From Sulfurimonas sp. CG01_land_8_20_14_3_00_36_23 (GTDB lineage: Bacteria > Campylobacterota > Campylobacteria > Campylobacterales > Sulfurimonadaceae), in NCBI GenBank assembly GCA_002781365.1, contig PETN01000017.1, forward strand, positions 1 to 64,000: a stretch of DNA of 64,000 nucleotides, read 5' to 3'. The position numbers were made by a program, and so were the translations under genes. Under the pieces are notes generated by a model. It was not told where the DNA came from. It searched no databases and saw only the letters and a program-made list of their open reading frames with translations. This document shows positions 26,617-37,537 of this stretch, piece after piece; the first letter of the stretch is position 1, and each line of letters starts with the position of its first letter.

Positions 26617-27354
26617 TTATCTCTCTTTTTCACCACTAAATGAGACTATGCCGTGCGTTAAGTTTCCTATTTTAGTGTAGTTCATATCTTTTAAAATTCT
26701 AGCACAGTGAGCACTACGGCTTCCTATGTGACAGTAAAGAATGATGTTTTCATTTTTATCTAATTGAGCTTCATCAAGAGTTTGAAAAAAGCTACTTGTT
26801 GGAACGAGGGCATCCGCACCTTTGATGTGACCCATTTGCCACTCCATATGTTCACGAACATCTACAAGTTTGAAGTGAATCATACCAAGTTCTCTCGCTT
26901 CAAGTAGAGCAACCATCTCATCGCCATCAAGTTCACTTTGGTTAAGTAAAGATTCACACTCTGACTGCGTTAATCCACGAGAATGTGTGTGAACTACCTC
27001 TTCCATTCCAAGCTCCACACGCTTTGCAGCTGCAAATTCTGGAGTACAAAATATTTGACAATGGCAGACACCCTCTTCAGGAATCTCTTTTTCTAAAGCT
27101 GGTTTACATGGGCAGAGTCTATTTTCAACACTTTGTGGTTTTCCATCTACTTCTTCAACCATAAAGCAGGGACAAAATCTTTTGTTGTACATCATCTTGT
27201 GACGGGCAAGACCCATCTGTACACCTTCATTTATTTCTGTCTGTGGATTATATTCCCAGTTGAATTGTTTGATGACTTTATCTGTAAACTTAATAGTTTT
27301 TTCCATTTCAGCTTTAAATTCATCCGAATTCATGTCAATTCTTATTATACTCAT
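26617..27354 (-). CDS. Ferredoxin:thioredoxin reductase catalytic-type domain fused to rhodanese
   Basis: A 245-residue fusion. Residues about 10-110 match the catalytic beta subunit of ferredoxin:thioredoxin reductase, with the Cys-Pro-Cys pairs at 61-63 and 81-83 and Cys-His-Cys at 97-99, the set that ligates a [4Fe-4S] cluster and forms the redox disulfide. The spacings (17 and 13 residues between motifs) are longer than the classical 16 and 8. An additional Cys103 is present. Residues about 145-245 are a rhodanese domain with VDVREHMEWQMGHIKGA and the active-site loop YCHIGSRS (Cys208). No variable FTR subunit or ferredoxin gene is nearby. A role in thiol or sulfane-sulfur redox chemistry is inference. 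Confidence 0.85.
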   Translation of the reverse strand: MSIIRIDMNSDEFKAEMEKTIKFTDKVIKQFNWEYNPQTEINEGVQMGLARHKMMYNKRFCPCFMVEEVDGKPQSVENRLCPCKPALEKEIPEEGVCHCQIFCTPEFAAAKRVELGMEEVVHTHSRGLTQSECESLLNQSELDGDEMVALLEARELGMIHFKLVDVREHMEWQMGHIKGADALVPTSSFFQTLDEAQLDKNENIILYCHIGSRSAHCARILKDMNYTKIGNLTHGIVSFSGEKER

Positions 27355-27372
27355 CTTATTTTATTCCTAAGT

Positions 27373-28593
27373 TTATTTTTTACTTCTACGGGCTTTACCT
27401 TCGATTATAAAGCGTAAAGCATTGAGTTTTATAAAACCTTCTGCATCTTTTTGGTTATAAACTTCATCTTCTTCAAATGTTGAATACTCCGCATTGAAAA
27501 GTGATACATCTGAAGAACGACCAACGACCATGATGCTTCCTTTATAGAGTTTCAGACGTACCGTTCCTTGAACATACTTCTGTGTGTTGTCAATAGCAGC
27601 TTGAAGCATTTCACGCTCTGGAGAAAACCAAAAACCATTATAAATAAGTTTTGCATAACGAGGCATCATTTCATCTTTGAGGTGAGAAGCTTCACGATCC
27701 ATTGTGATTGATTCAATAGCACGGTGTGCTTTTAACATAATAGTACCACCTGGAGTTTCATAGCATCCACGTGCTTTCATTCCTACAAAACGGTTTTCAA
27801 CGATGTCAACACGACCGATACCATGTTTACCACCAATCTCATTTAAAGTTTTAAGGATTGTTGCAGGGCTTAACTCTTTACCATTGAGTGAAATAGGGTC
27901 ACCATTTTTATAGCCTAGTTCAATATACTCAGCTTTGTCAGGCGCAGACTCTGGAGAGTTTGACCATAACCACATACTCTCTTCAGGCTCAGCACTTGGA
28001 TCTTCTAAAATTCCACCTTCATAAGATATGTGAAGGAGATTGGCATCCATAGAATAAGGTGATTTTTTGCCTTTTTTCTCAATAGAAATACCATGTTTTT
28101 CTGCATAAGCTAAAAGTTTTTCTCTAGAGTTTAAATCCCACTCTCTCCATGGTGCAATAATTGTAAGAGTTGAATCTTGAGCTAAGTAACCCATCTCAAA
28201 ACGAACTTGATCATTTCCTTTACCAGTTGCACCATGGCTTACACCATCAGCACCTGTGATTTTAGCAATCTCGGCTTGGCGTTTTGCAATCAATGGGCGA
28301 GCAATAGAAGTCCCTAAAAGGTACTCACCTTCATAAATGGCATTTGCTCTAAACATTGGGAAGACAAAATCTTTTACAAACTCTTCTCTTAAATCATCTA
28401 TAAAAATATTTTCTGGCTTTATACCAAATTGTAATGCTTTTTTACGCGCAGGTTCTAACTCTTCACCTTGCCCTAAATCAGCTGTAAAAGTTACAACTTC
28501 ACACTTGTATTCATCTTGTAGCCATTTTAATATAACACTTGTATCCAATCCACCAGAGTAAGCCAATACTACTTTTTTAACTTCTTTTTTCAT
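27373..28593 (-). CDS. argG: Argininosuccinate synthase
   Basis: A 406-residue enzyme that condenses citrulline and aspartate with ATP in arginine synthesis. The N-terminal PP-loop [24 protein letters not shown] and the citrulline/aspartate site segments [12 protein letters not shown] and [12 protein letters not shown] are all present. It is first in the minus-strand block; a TAGAAT -10-like element lies in the upstream gap (about 28632-28637). No other arg genes are in the window. Confidence 0.97.
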   Translation of the reverse strand: MKKEVKKVVLAYSGGLDTSVILKWLQDEYKCEVVTFTADLGQGEELEPARKKALQFGIKPENIFIDDLREEFVKDFVFPMFRANAIYEGEYLLGTSIARPLIAKRQAEIAKITGADGVSHGATGKGNDQVRFEMGYLAQDSTLTIIAPWREWDLNSREKLLAYAEKHGISIEKKGKKSPYSMDANLLHISYEGGILEDPSAEPEESMWLWSNSPESAPDKAEYIELGYKNGDPISLNGKELSPATILKTLNEIGGKHGIGRVDIVENRFVGMKARGCYETPGGTIMLKAHRAIESITMDREASHLKDEMMPRYAKLIYNGFWFSPEREMLQAAIDNTQKYVQGTVRLKLYKGSIMVVGRSSDVSLFNAEYSTFEEDEVYNQKDAEGFIKLNALRFIIEGKARRSKK

Positions 28594-28738
28594 GCAAAAA
28601 ACCCTTTATGAGTAAAATAATAAGCGCGATTCTACAATAAAGTAGATTAATAATTGGTTAGTAAATAAGGATATGTGAAACTGAGGGGTAAAGATGAAGT
28701 GGAATTTTAAATGGATATTTTTTGATTTACTAGATAAA

Positions 28739-28766
28739 ACAAAAGGGTTTTTGATTACCCTTTTGT
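28739..28766 (-). terminator. Rho-independent terminator of flaG overlapping its stop codon
   Basis: ACAAAAGGGT (28739-28748) and ACCCTTTTGT (28757-28766) form a perfect 10-bp stem with an 8-nt loop. On the minus strand the stem is followed by TTTTATCT. The proximal arm encodes the last residues of FlaG, and the stop codon lies in the loop edge. Confidence 0.75.
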
Positions 28767-29132
28767 ATCAAATAATATACCAGTAACTTCCTGCATTTTT
28801 GGAAGAAAATCTGCCGCTTGTTCTGCTGGAAATCTTCGAATCATTTTGCTAGTTTCAGACTCTATGACAGAGACGAAAAATACATCTTGAGAATCGACAC
28901 CAAATTTGATGTTAGTATTCATAGGAGCCATAGCATCATTGAGTTGTTTTACTAAATCCTGCACTTTCTCTTTTGAATCTATTTTTTGTGAACTTTGAGT
29001 TACCTCTTTTTGTAACTGTTCAACCACATTAGATTTCGAACTTTCTTGAACTTGTTGAGCCGCACTATTGCGCATCTCACCTATATTAACCTGTGATTGC
29101 TGTTGTTTTGCAACATTTGCTATACCATCCAT
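28755..29132 (-). CDS. flaG: FlaG family flagellar protein
   Basis: A 125-residue protein: an N-terminal Gln/Ser-rich low-complexity part and a C-terminal FlaG domain (NIKFGVDSQDVFFVSVIES, then MIRRFPAEQAADFLPKMQEV). In Campylobacter and Helicobacter FlaG limits flagellar filament length. It is isolated here from other flagellar genes but is preceded by an excellent sigma-28 promoter, which supports the call. An AGGAG ribosome site sits before the ATG. Confidence 0.9.
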   Translation of the reverse strand: MDGIANVAKQQQSQVNIGEMRNSAAQQVQESSKSNVVEQLQKEVTQSSQKIDSKEKVQDLVKQLNDAMAPMNTNIKFGVDSQDVFFVSVIESETSKMIRRFPAEQAADFLPKMQEVTGILFDTKG

Positions 29133-29175
29133 TGTCTGCTCCTTTTAGATTTAAGAATACAATTTATTAGAAGGT

Positions 29176-29202
29176 ATATCGACGGAAAAAAATATAACTT
29201 TA
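29176..29202 (-). promoter_or_regulatory. Sigma-28 (FliA) promoter of flaG
   Basis: On the minus strand, TAAAGTTA (29195-29202) and GTCGATAT (29176-29183) are separated by exactly 11 nt, matching the flagellar late-gene consensus (TAAAGTTT-N11-GCCGATAA; CGATAT is the form seen in Campylobacter). It lies 44 nt upstream of the flaG ATG. Confidence 0.85.
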
Positions 29203-29257
29203 ATGAAAAAATAAAAAAATTTATTTTGTAGCCATCTTTTATGATAATCTTCCATTT

Positions 29258-30466
29258 ATGAATGAATATTATAAACTGCTCATGAGTGAGCCAATTTTAA
29301 AAAGGTTGTCTGCGATTCAGCTTATTGCATATTTTGGTGCATGGTTTAGTAATATCGCAATCTATACTTTGTTATTAGAGTTGAATGTCTCAGTAGAAGT
29401 CATCGCTTTTACAGCAATGCTTCACTTTTTAGCGGGGGTTATTCAAGCACCATTTTCAGGTTCAATTATTGATACTCTTCGACCAAAAAATCTTATGTTG
29501 TCGCTTATCGCGGTTGAAGTATTTTCTACACTCTTTTTGGTGTTTGTAAATGACATCAACGATTTGTGGCTCTTATACACGCTTATATTTTTTAAAATGG
29601 CAGCTGCTAGTTTCTATTTTACTACTGAAATGTCACTTTTACCAAAGATACTTAATGGGAAAAAACTTCAAACTGCAAATGAGATACACTCTATAATCTG
29701 GTCACTTTCCTATACATTTGGTATGGCACTGAGTGGCTTTGTAGTCTATTGGCTAGGTGTTAAAACCGCTTTTATTTTAGATGCTTTTTTGTTTATGGTA
29801 GGTTTTGTTTTACTCTATCAGTTAGAGATAAAAGTGGAGTTTATAAAAAGTAGTGAAAACTTATATGAAATGATGAGAGATACATTTAGGTATCTTAAAA
29901 GATTTCCACATGCCGTACATTTGATGTTGGTACACTCTTTTGTGGGCTTAACCGCCTTTGACGCACTTGTTGCTTTAATGGTAGATAAATATTATGCTTC
30001 AGTGATAGCAACCTCTTTAGCCCTTGGACTTGTGCATGCTTCAAGAGCGATAGGTTTAGTGGTTGGACCAATACTCTTTGCTAAATACATCAATAAGAAT
30101 AAAAAAATCATTTACATCTTTATCTTTCAAGGTCTTGCTGTTTGGTTATGGGCGATGCTTATGAAAGATTTTTATCTTTCTCTCTTAGCAAGTGTGGTTG
30201 TCGGGCTTTTTACTACAACGCTTTGGTCTTATACCTACACCTTGCTTCAAAAAAATATAGAGCAAAAGTACTATGGAAGAATCGTGGCATACAATGATAT
30301 GCTCTTTTTAAGCTCCGCTGCTTTTACTTCGTATGTGATAGGTTTGTTAGCCTCAAATGGTTTCTCTTTGGAATTTATCACCTTTTTAATTGGTGTAGGC
30401 TTTATGGTGGGCGCTCTCTATTTTGCTTGGATTTTAAAGAGTCAAAAGATTAAGGAGATAGAGTGA
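29258..30466 (+). CDS. MFS transporter
   Basis: A 402-residue inner-membrane protein with about 12 hydrophobic helices and the loop 2-3 motif shape (GSIIDTLRPKN) of the major facilitator superfamily, in the MFS_3/enterobactin-exporter-like branch. Substrate unknown. Its ATG at 29258 is divergent from flaG. The next gene starts at an overlapping GTGA, so the two are cotranscribed. A copy of the recurring word lies within it (29904-29914). Confidence 0.8.
   Translation: MNEYYKLLMSEPILKRLSAIQLIAYFGAWFSNIAIYTLLLELNVSVEVIAFTAMLHFLAGVIQAPFSGSIIDTLRPKNLMLSLIAVEVFSTLFLVFVNDINDLWLLYTLIFFKMAAASFYFTTEMSLLPKILNGKKLQTANEIHSIIWSLSYTFGMALSGFVVYWLGVKTAFILDAFLFMVGFVLLYQLEIKVEFIKSSENLYEMMRDTFRYLKRFPHAVHLMLVHSFVGLTAFDALVALMVDKYYASVIATSLALGLVHASRAIGLVVGPILFAKYINKNKKIIYIFIFQGLAVWLWAMLMKDFYLSLLASVVVGLFTTTLWSYTYTLLQKNIEQKYYGRIVAYNDMLFLSSAAFTSYVIGLLASNGFSLEFITFLIGVGFMVGALYFAWILKSQKIKEIE
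29904..29914. repeat. Uptake-sequence-like word, 11 of 13
   Basis: TTCCACATGCC, inside the MFS gene, read as FPHA. Confidence 0.65.
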
Positions 30467-30720
30467 GTTTTGCGATTTTAGGTGGAATCCTCTTAAATAT
30501 TGGTGCTTTCTTAACCTACAAAGGCAAAGTGTATGAAGCCGTTATCGTCTATCTCTTAGGCGATTTGTGTTGGATGTTTATGGCATATACGAGAAATGAT
30601 TATCTCGGTGCTCTATTTATTATCATTGGAACAACATTTGGATTCTTGGCTTTTCTGAAGATGCGAAGAGGAGAGATGAATAAAAGTCTCAACAAAAGTG
30701 ACAATGAATTATCTTCTTAG
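30463..30720 (+). CDS. Small inner-membrane protein, function unknown
   Basis: An 85-residue protein starting at GTG 30463 (overlapping the MFS stop by 4 nt) with two or three hydrophobic helices (about 2-20, 26-42 and 47-66) and a charged tail. I do not recognise a family. Coupling to the MFS gene suggests an accessory role. Its 3' end overlaps the convergent HAD gene by 12 nt. Confidence 0.65.
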   Translation: MSFAILGGILLNIGAFLTYKGKVYEAVIVYLLGDLCWMFMAYTRNDYLGALFIIIGTTFGFLAFLKMRRGEMNKSLNKSDNELSS

Positions 30721-31173
30721 CGTTGCAATCAGTCGTTTTGTGTGAAGAAAAAGGGAGAGAGCATCTTCAATATTTTTACAAAGAACATCTGCATTGAAAA
30801 GTGCATCTTTAGCACACCCTTCATCGCCTAAAAGCGCTATAGAGACAGAGGCAAGCGCGAGCATCTCCTTGTCGTTGTTTCCATTTCCAATCGCCGCACA
30901 CTTCTCTGCTTGGAGTGCTCTTATATACTCTGCTTTCTCTTTCGTATGGTCGTTACTTTTTAAGACTTTGATGGTTACTTGGGAAGATTCGAGTTGTTGA
31001 TGGACAGTTCCAAAGGTATCTGCTGTGATGAGATGCAGAGTGTACTCTTTAGACAACTCCTTTAACAAACGCTTTACTTGAGGCAGAAGAAGCCCATCTT
31101 TGGCAATCGTACCATTGTAATCACACACAATATGTTGAATATTTAAAGTTTTAAAATTGGGTATCTCTATCAT
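30709..31173 (-). CDS. HAD-family phosphatase (soluble P-type-ATPase-like)
   Basis: A 154-residue capless HAD protein: motif I CDYNGTIAKDG (nucleophile Asp18), a motif II Thr in LITADTFG, a motif III Lys region and motif IV IGNGNNDKEML. This pattern is annotated as a soluble P-type ATPase phosphatase domain; it has no membrane helices and cannot transport ions. Physiological substrate unknown. It is transcribed divergently from selD with 63 nt between starts. Confidence 0.8.
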   Translation of the reverse strand: MIEIPNFKTLNIQHIVCDYNGTIAKDGLLLPQVKRLLKELSKEYTLHLITADTFGTVHQQLESSQVTIKVLKSNDHTKEKAEYIRALQAEKCAAIGNGNNDKEMLALASVSIALLGDEGCAKDALFNADVLCKNIEDALSLFLHTKRLIATLRR

Positions 31174-31188
31174 TTAATATCTCAATGC

Positions 31189-31194
31189 TATAAT
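31189..31194 (+). promoter_or_regulatory. Candidate -10 element of selD
   Basis: TATAAT 43 nt before the selD ATG, in the divergent region with the HAD gene. Confidence 0.45.
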
Positions 31195-31236
31195 TTCGTC
31201 TCTACAGGGGAAGTATATCAAAACAAAAGGCAAAAA

Positions 31237-32268
31237 ATGGAATCTATAAAACTTACTGAGTATAGTCATGGGGCAGGGTGCGGGTGCAAAATCTCACCGA
31301 TGTTACTTGATGAAATATTAGTAACTTCAAGAAAAAGTATTGAGTATCCACAGCTTTTAGTTGGCAATGCAAACAAAGATGATGCGGCGGCATTTGACTT
31401 GGGCAATGGCACTTCGGTTCTCTCCACTACAGACTTTTTTATGCCAATTGTCGATGATGCTTTTACTTTCGGTCAAATTGCGGCAACGAATGCTTTGAGC
31501 GATATTTATGCAATGGGCGGCAAACCTTTGATGGCTATCTCTATTTTTGGATGGCCTATTGAGAAGCTCTCGGCGGAGGTTGCAAGAGAGGTAATAGATG
31601 GCGGACGCTCTATCTGTGATGAAGCTGGTATTCCCCTTGCTGGCGGTCACTCTATTGATTCTCCTGAGCCTATCTTTGGACTTGCCGTTACAGGTCTTGT
31701 TGAAAACAGAAATCTTATGCAAAACTCAAATGGCGAGGAAGATTGTTTGATTTTTATCACTAAACCTCTTGGTATTGGTATCTTAACGACTGCACAAAAA
31801 CAAAAAAAGATAGAAGAGGGGCATATAGAACCTGCCATAAAAGCGATGACGACACTTAACAAAGTAGGTGCAGAATTTGCACCGCTTGAGGGTGTCATCG
31901 CTATGACAGATGTGACTGGTTTTGGTCTTCTTGGGCATTTGGTTGAGATTTGTGAAGCGAGTAATATCAGTGCAAATATCTGGTTTGATAAAGTTCCCCT
32001 TTTACCAAATGTTGAGAAGTATAGAGCGCTTGGTTGTATCCCTGGTGGTGCGCGTAAAAACTTTATGAGTTATGGTTCTAAGATAAGCGAGATGACGCAG
32101 CAACAAAGAGAAATCCTTTGTGATGCACAAACTTCAGGCGGTCTTTTAGTGATTGTGAAAAAAGATGGAGTCGATGCCTTTTTAGAGTTGGCACAGAAGT
32201 CAGCTCTGCATCTTGAAGCCATCGGTGAGACGATTGCGAGAGTAGAACATTTGGTGGTTGTTGCATAA
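31237..32268 (+). CDS. selD: Selenide, water dikinase
   Basis: A 343-residue enzyme that makes selenophosphate from selenide and ATP. The N-terminal YSHGAGCGCKISP carries the catalytic Cys15 (equivalent to E. coli Cys17) and Lys18; it is cysteine here, not selenocysteine. The ATP-binding core segments GGHSIDSPEPIFGLAVTG and TDVTGFGLLGHL are intact. The selU ATG follows its stop directly, so selenophosphate supply and tRNA selenation are coupled. No selA, selB or tRNA-Sec is in this window. Confidence 0.95.
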   Translation: MESIKLTEYSHGAGCGCKISPMLLDEILVTSRKSIEYPQLLVGNANKDDAAAFDLGNGTSVLSTTDFFMPIVDDAFTFGQIAATNALSDIYAMGGKPLMAISIFGWPIEKLSAEVAREVIDGGRSICDEAGIPLAGGHSIDSPEPIFGLAVTGLVENRNLMQNSNGEEDCLIFITKPLGIGILTTAQKQKKIEEGHIEPAIKAMTTLNKVGAEFAPLEGVIAMTDVTGFGLLGHLVEICEASNISANIWFDKVPLLPNVEKYRALGCIPGGARKNFMSYGSKISEMTQQQREILCDAQTSGGLLVIVKKDGVDAFLELAQKSALHLEAIGETIARVEHLVVVA

Positions 32269-33381
32269 ATGTCAAATCTTATACTAAGTAGTGATTTTAC
32301 CTCCATCGTTTTAAACAATACACCCCTTATCGATGTGCGTGCTCCTATCGAATTTGTAAAAGGTGCATTTCCACATGCCGTAAATTTCCCACTCATTAAT
32401 GATGAGGAGAGACATTTAATCGGTATCAAATACAAACAAGAGGGAAATGCAGAGGCCGTCAAACTTGGTCATAAACTTGTTAGTGGCGAGGTGAAGCGAG
32501 AAAGAGTTCAAGCATGGAATGATTTTCTTGAAGCAAATCCACATGCCAAACTTTACTGCTTTCGAGGTGGACAACGCTCAAAAATAGCACAAGAGTGGAT
32601 GGATGAGAGTGGAGCAGAGATAGTAAGACTTAAAGGTGGATATAAAGCCTTTAGAAACTATTTGATGCAAGCGATTGAAGAGTCGCCGACTCGTTTTGAG
32701 CCTCTTATCTTGGGTGGACGCACGGGTTCTGGAAAGACCCTCTTTTTGAAAAATATTAAAAACTCTATAGATTTAGAAGCCTTGGCAAATCATAGAGGCT
32801 CCTCTTTTGGTAGAAAAACCACACCGCAACCTACACAGATAAATTTTGAAAATGCTTTGGCGTATGATTTGATACAGAAGCTAGAAAAGGGTTTTAAAAA
32901 CCTGCTCTTTGAAGATGAGGGCAAATTTGTCGGTAGTCTCTATATACCCAAAACTTTTGCCGCTTATTTATCTGAGGCACCTCTTATTATTCTTGAAACA
33001 GCCGATGAAGAGCGAGTACAAATCACTTTTGATGAGTATATTTTAAGTGCACAAGAGAGTTATAAAACCCTCTTTAAAGAGGCATATCTCAGAGAGTGGA
33101 AAAGTGATATCGAAAGTGCAATGCAAAGAATAAGCAGAAGGATTGGAACTCAAAGATATAAAATCGTTTGCGACCTCTTTGAAAATGCTTTCCAAGAGCA
33201 GATAGCAAGTGGTGGGCTTGAGGCTTATAAGGAGTGGATAGCCTATCTTTTAAAAGAGTATTATGACCCTATGTATGATTATCAGATATTAAAACATTCC
33301 CAAAGGATTGTTTTTAGAGGAACAGATGAAGAGGTTCGAAGCTATTTAAAAACAAGATTGAATCAGGAACCATTAGCATGA
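32269..33381 (+). CDS. selU: tRNA 2-selenouridine synthase
   Basis: Also called MnmH or YbbB: it replaces the 2-thio group of the wobble mnm5s2U in tRNA for Lys, Glu and Gln with selenium from selenophosphate. The 370 residues comprise an N-terminal rhodanese domain (about 10-130, active loop CFRGGQRS) and a P-loop domain (LGGRTGSGKT, about 147-156). It is directly coupled to selD. Two copies of the recurring word lie in it. The next gene's ATG overlaps its stop. Confidence 0.93.
   Translation: MSNLILSSDFTSIVLNNTPLIDVRAPIEFVKGAFPHAVNFPLINDEERHLIGIKYKQEGNAEAVKLGHKLVSGEVKRERVQAWNDFLEANPHAKLYCFRGGQRSKIAQEWMDESGAEIVRLKGGYKAFRNYLMQAIEESPTRFEPLILGGRTGSGKTLFLKNIKNSIDLEALANHRGSSFGRKTTPQPTQINFENALAYDLIQKLEKGFKNLLFEDEGKFVGSLYIPKTFAAYLSEAPLIILETADEERVQITFDEYILSAQESYKTLFKEAYLREWKSDIESAMQRISRRIGTQRYKIVCDLFENAFQEQIASGGLEAYKEWIAYLLKEYYDPMYDYQILKHSQRIVFRGTDEEVRSYLKTRLNQEPLA
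32369..32379. repeat. Uptake-sequence-like word, 11 of 13
   Basis: TTCCACATGCC in selU, read as FPHA. Confidence 0.65.
32537..32549. repeat. Uptake-sequence-like word, exact (A variant)
   Basis: ATCCACATGCCAA in selU, read as NPHAK. Confidence 0.8.
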
Positions 33382-33650
33382 TATACAAATCAAAAGAGGG
33401 AGATTTAGATCTCTCCAAACTGACACGATTATACCCTGCTGTAGTTGTCGATATGCAGGGTGAAGTGGCTGAGATGAGTCTGGAGTGGGTTGAACTTTAT
33501 GGGGAGAAGGTAAAGCTTCTCTCTTACATATTAGTTTTTGACTTCACCCCTTTAAATGCAGATGTAAGGGAGAAGGTAACGCTCTCTTATGAGACAAAAG
33601 AGGAGCTTATCGCAACGATGAGCGAGGTAGCACAACTATTTCCAAATTAA
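33378..33650 (+). CDS. Small conserved-looking protein, function unknown
   Basis: A 90-residue soluble acidic protein (MIYKSKEGDLDLSKLTRLYP start) with predicted strand-rich content and no motif I recognise. Its ATG overlaps the selU stop (ATGA) and its end overlaps the probable start of the MATE gene, so it is a middle gene of the selD-selU-MATE operon. Confidence 0.65.
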   Translation: MIYKSKEGDLDLSKLTRLYPAVVVDMQGEVAEMSLEWVELYGEKVKLLSYILVFDFTPLNADVREKVTLSYETKEELIATMSEVAQLFPN

Positions 33651-34984
33651 TTTCAAACGACACTCAAAAAGTCTTCTCTCTGGCAATTCCAGCTGCCTTA
33701 AAACATCTCGTAGATATACTTCAAATTCTTATAGATATGCTCATGGTCGGAATGGTAAGTGTCTATGCACTCGCGGCTGTTGGGATGAGTATGCAGTTTA
33801 TGATGATTATCAATGTCCTCATGACGCTCTATGTTGTTGGTGGAAATGCACTTATCTCTCGTTTTATAGGTCAAAGAAGAGAGAAAAGAGCCTCCGCACT
33901 TCTTTTTTCACTTGGAATCTTCGCAATTGTTCTCTCCGTGTTTGTATCTATTGGCGGCTATTTTGGAAGTGAACTTATCTATAGCATGATGGGTGCTGAG
34001 GCAGAAGTTGTGCATCAAGGCGCACTCTATTTTAAAATATTGGCATGTGGAATTGTAGTCATCTTTATAGATACACTTCTCTACAATGCCCTCTCAGCCG
34101 CAGGAGATACGAAAAGTTCGCTCTACATCAAACTCTTCTCAGCCGCACTCAACGCTTTTTTAAATTATGTTTTTATCTTCGGTCACTATGGTTTTGAAGC
34201 GATGGGTATAGAGGGCGCGGCGTATGCCACTGTTATAGCTTATACTTTTAATGTTATTGCGTATCTTCTACTTTTAAAGATTCCACCCTCAACCAAGGAG
34301 GGCAGGCGTGCTAAACTTACTTTCATCCCAATTATCCGAATAAAAGATCTCATCAGAGCTTGGCATATAGGCTGGAGTGCTGCTTTGGATAGGGGAATCT
34401 CTAGCATATCTTTTCTCTTTTTTGTCTCTATCATTGCCGCGTATGGAACTGCGGAGTTGGCGGGGTATCAGGTTGGACTTCGTATCGAGGGAATCGCCTT
34501 TATGCCAGGTTTTGGTTTTGCTATTGCCGCGATGGCTTTAGTGGGGCAAAATCTGGGTGCAAACGATAAGAAAAAAGCGTATGATATGGGGATTATAAGT
34601 GGAAGAGTTGCTTATATGTTTATGGGAAGTGTCGGTATTTTCCTTATCTTTTTTCCAGAGTTTTTGGCAGGATTTTTCACACAAGATGCCGCTACGATTG
34701 CGGTCGTATCTCAGTACCTCATTCTTGTCGGATTAGCACAAATTCCACTTGCAATCGTCTTTGTCTATTCGTCCGCACTTCGAGGAGCGGGAGCTACTAA
34801 AATAACGCTTTATATCAACGTGCTCTCACTCTGGTTTTTAAGAGTTATTCCCTCCTATATCGCCTATAAACTTGGGTTTGGAATCATCGCTATTTTTGTT
34901 ATTATGAATGTAGAAACACTCATAAAAGGAGTGCTCTTTTGGTACATTTATCAAAAGAGAAGTTGGCTAGATATCAAAGTTTAA
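33638..34984 (+). CDS. MATE-family multidrug/Na+ efflux transporter
   Basis: A cation- or proton-coupled efflux protein with about 12 membrane helices. The first in-frame ATG (33737) would delete helix 1, yet coding continues upstream as SLAIPAALKHLVDILQIL, a typical MATE start. No ATG, GTG or TTG occurs between the in-frame stop (33590) and 33737. The best candidate is ATT at 33638, 10 nt after GAGG, or ATT at 33650 overlapping the previous stop. About 448 residues result from 33638, the usual MATE length. The exact start is therefore uncertain. The sequence carries a perfect 13-mer word at 34040. Confidence 0.8.
   Translation: MSKLISNDTQKVFSLAIPAALKHLVDILQILIDMLMVGMVSVYALAAVGMSMQFMMIINVLMTLYVVGGNALISRFIGQRREKRASALLFSLGIFAIVLSVFVSIGGYFGSELIYSMMGAEAEVVHQGALYFKILACGIVVIFIDTLLYNALSAAGDTKSSLYIKLFSAALNAFLNYVFIFGHYGFEAMGIEGAAYATVIAYTFNVIAYLLLLKIPPSTKEGRRAKLTFIPIIRIKDLIRAWHIGWSAALDRGISSISFLFFVSIIAAYGTAELAGYQVGLRIEGIAFMPGFGFAIAAMALVGQNLGANDKKKAYDMGIISGRVAYMFMGSVGIFLIFFPEFLAGFFTQDAATIAVVSQYLILVGLAQIPLAIVFVYSSALRGAGATKITLYINVLSLWFLRVIPSYIAYKLGFGIIAIFVIMNVETLIKGVLFWYIYQKRSWLDIKV
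34040..34052. repeat. Uptake-sequence-like word, perfect 13-mer
   Basis: TTGGCATGTGGAA in the MATE gene, read as LACG. Confidence 0.9.
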
Positions 34985-34989
34985 ACCTC

Positions 34990-35008
34990 TTTGCGGTAAA
35001 ATCGCAAA
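34990..35008 (+). terminator. Short hairpin after the MATE gene
   Basis: TTTGCG (34990-34995) and CGCAAA (35003-35008) with a 7-nt loop, followed by TTATTAATTT. It sits directly after the MATE stop. Weak but well placed. Confidence 0.4.
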
Positions 35009-35016
35009 TTATTAAT

Positions 35017-35029
35017 TTGGCATGTGGAA
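35017..35029. repeat. Uptake-sequence-like word, perfect 13-mer, intergenic
   Basis: TTGGCATGTGGAA between the MATE gene and ligA, ending 7 nt before the ligA ATG. Confidence 0.9.
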
Positions 35030-35033
35030 ATAG

Positions 35034-37533
<2,500 letters not shown>

Positions 37534-37537
<4 letters not shown>

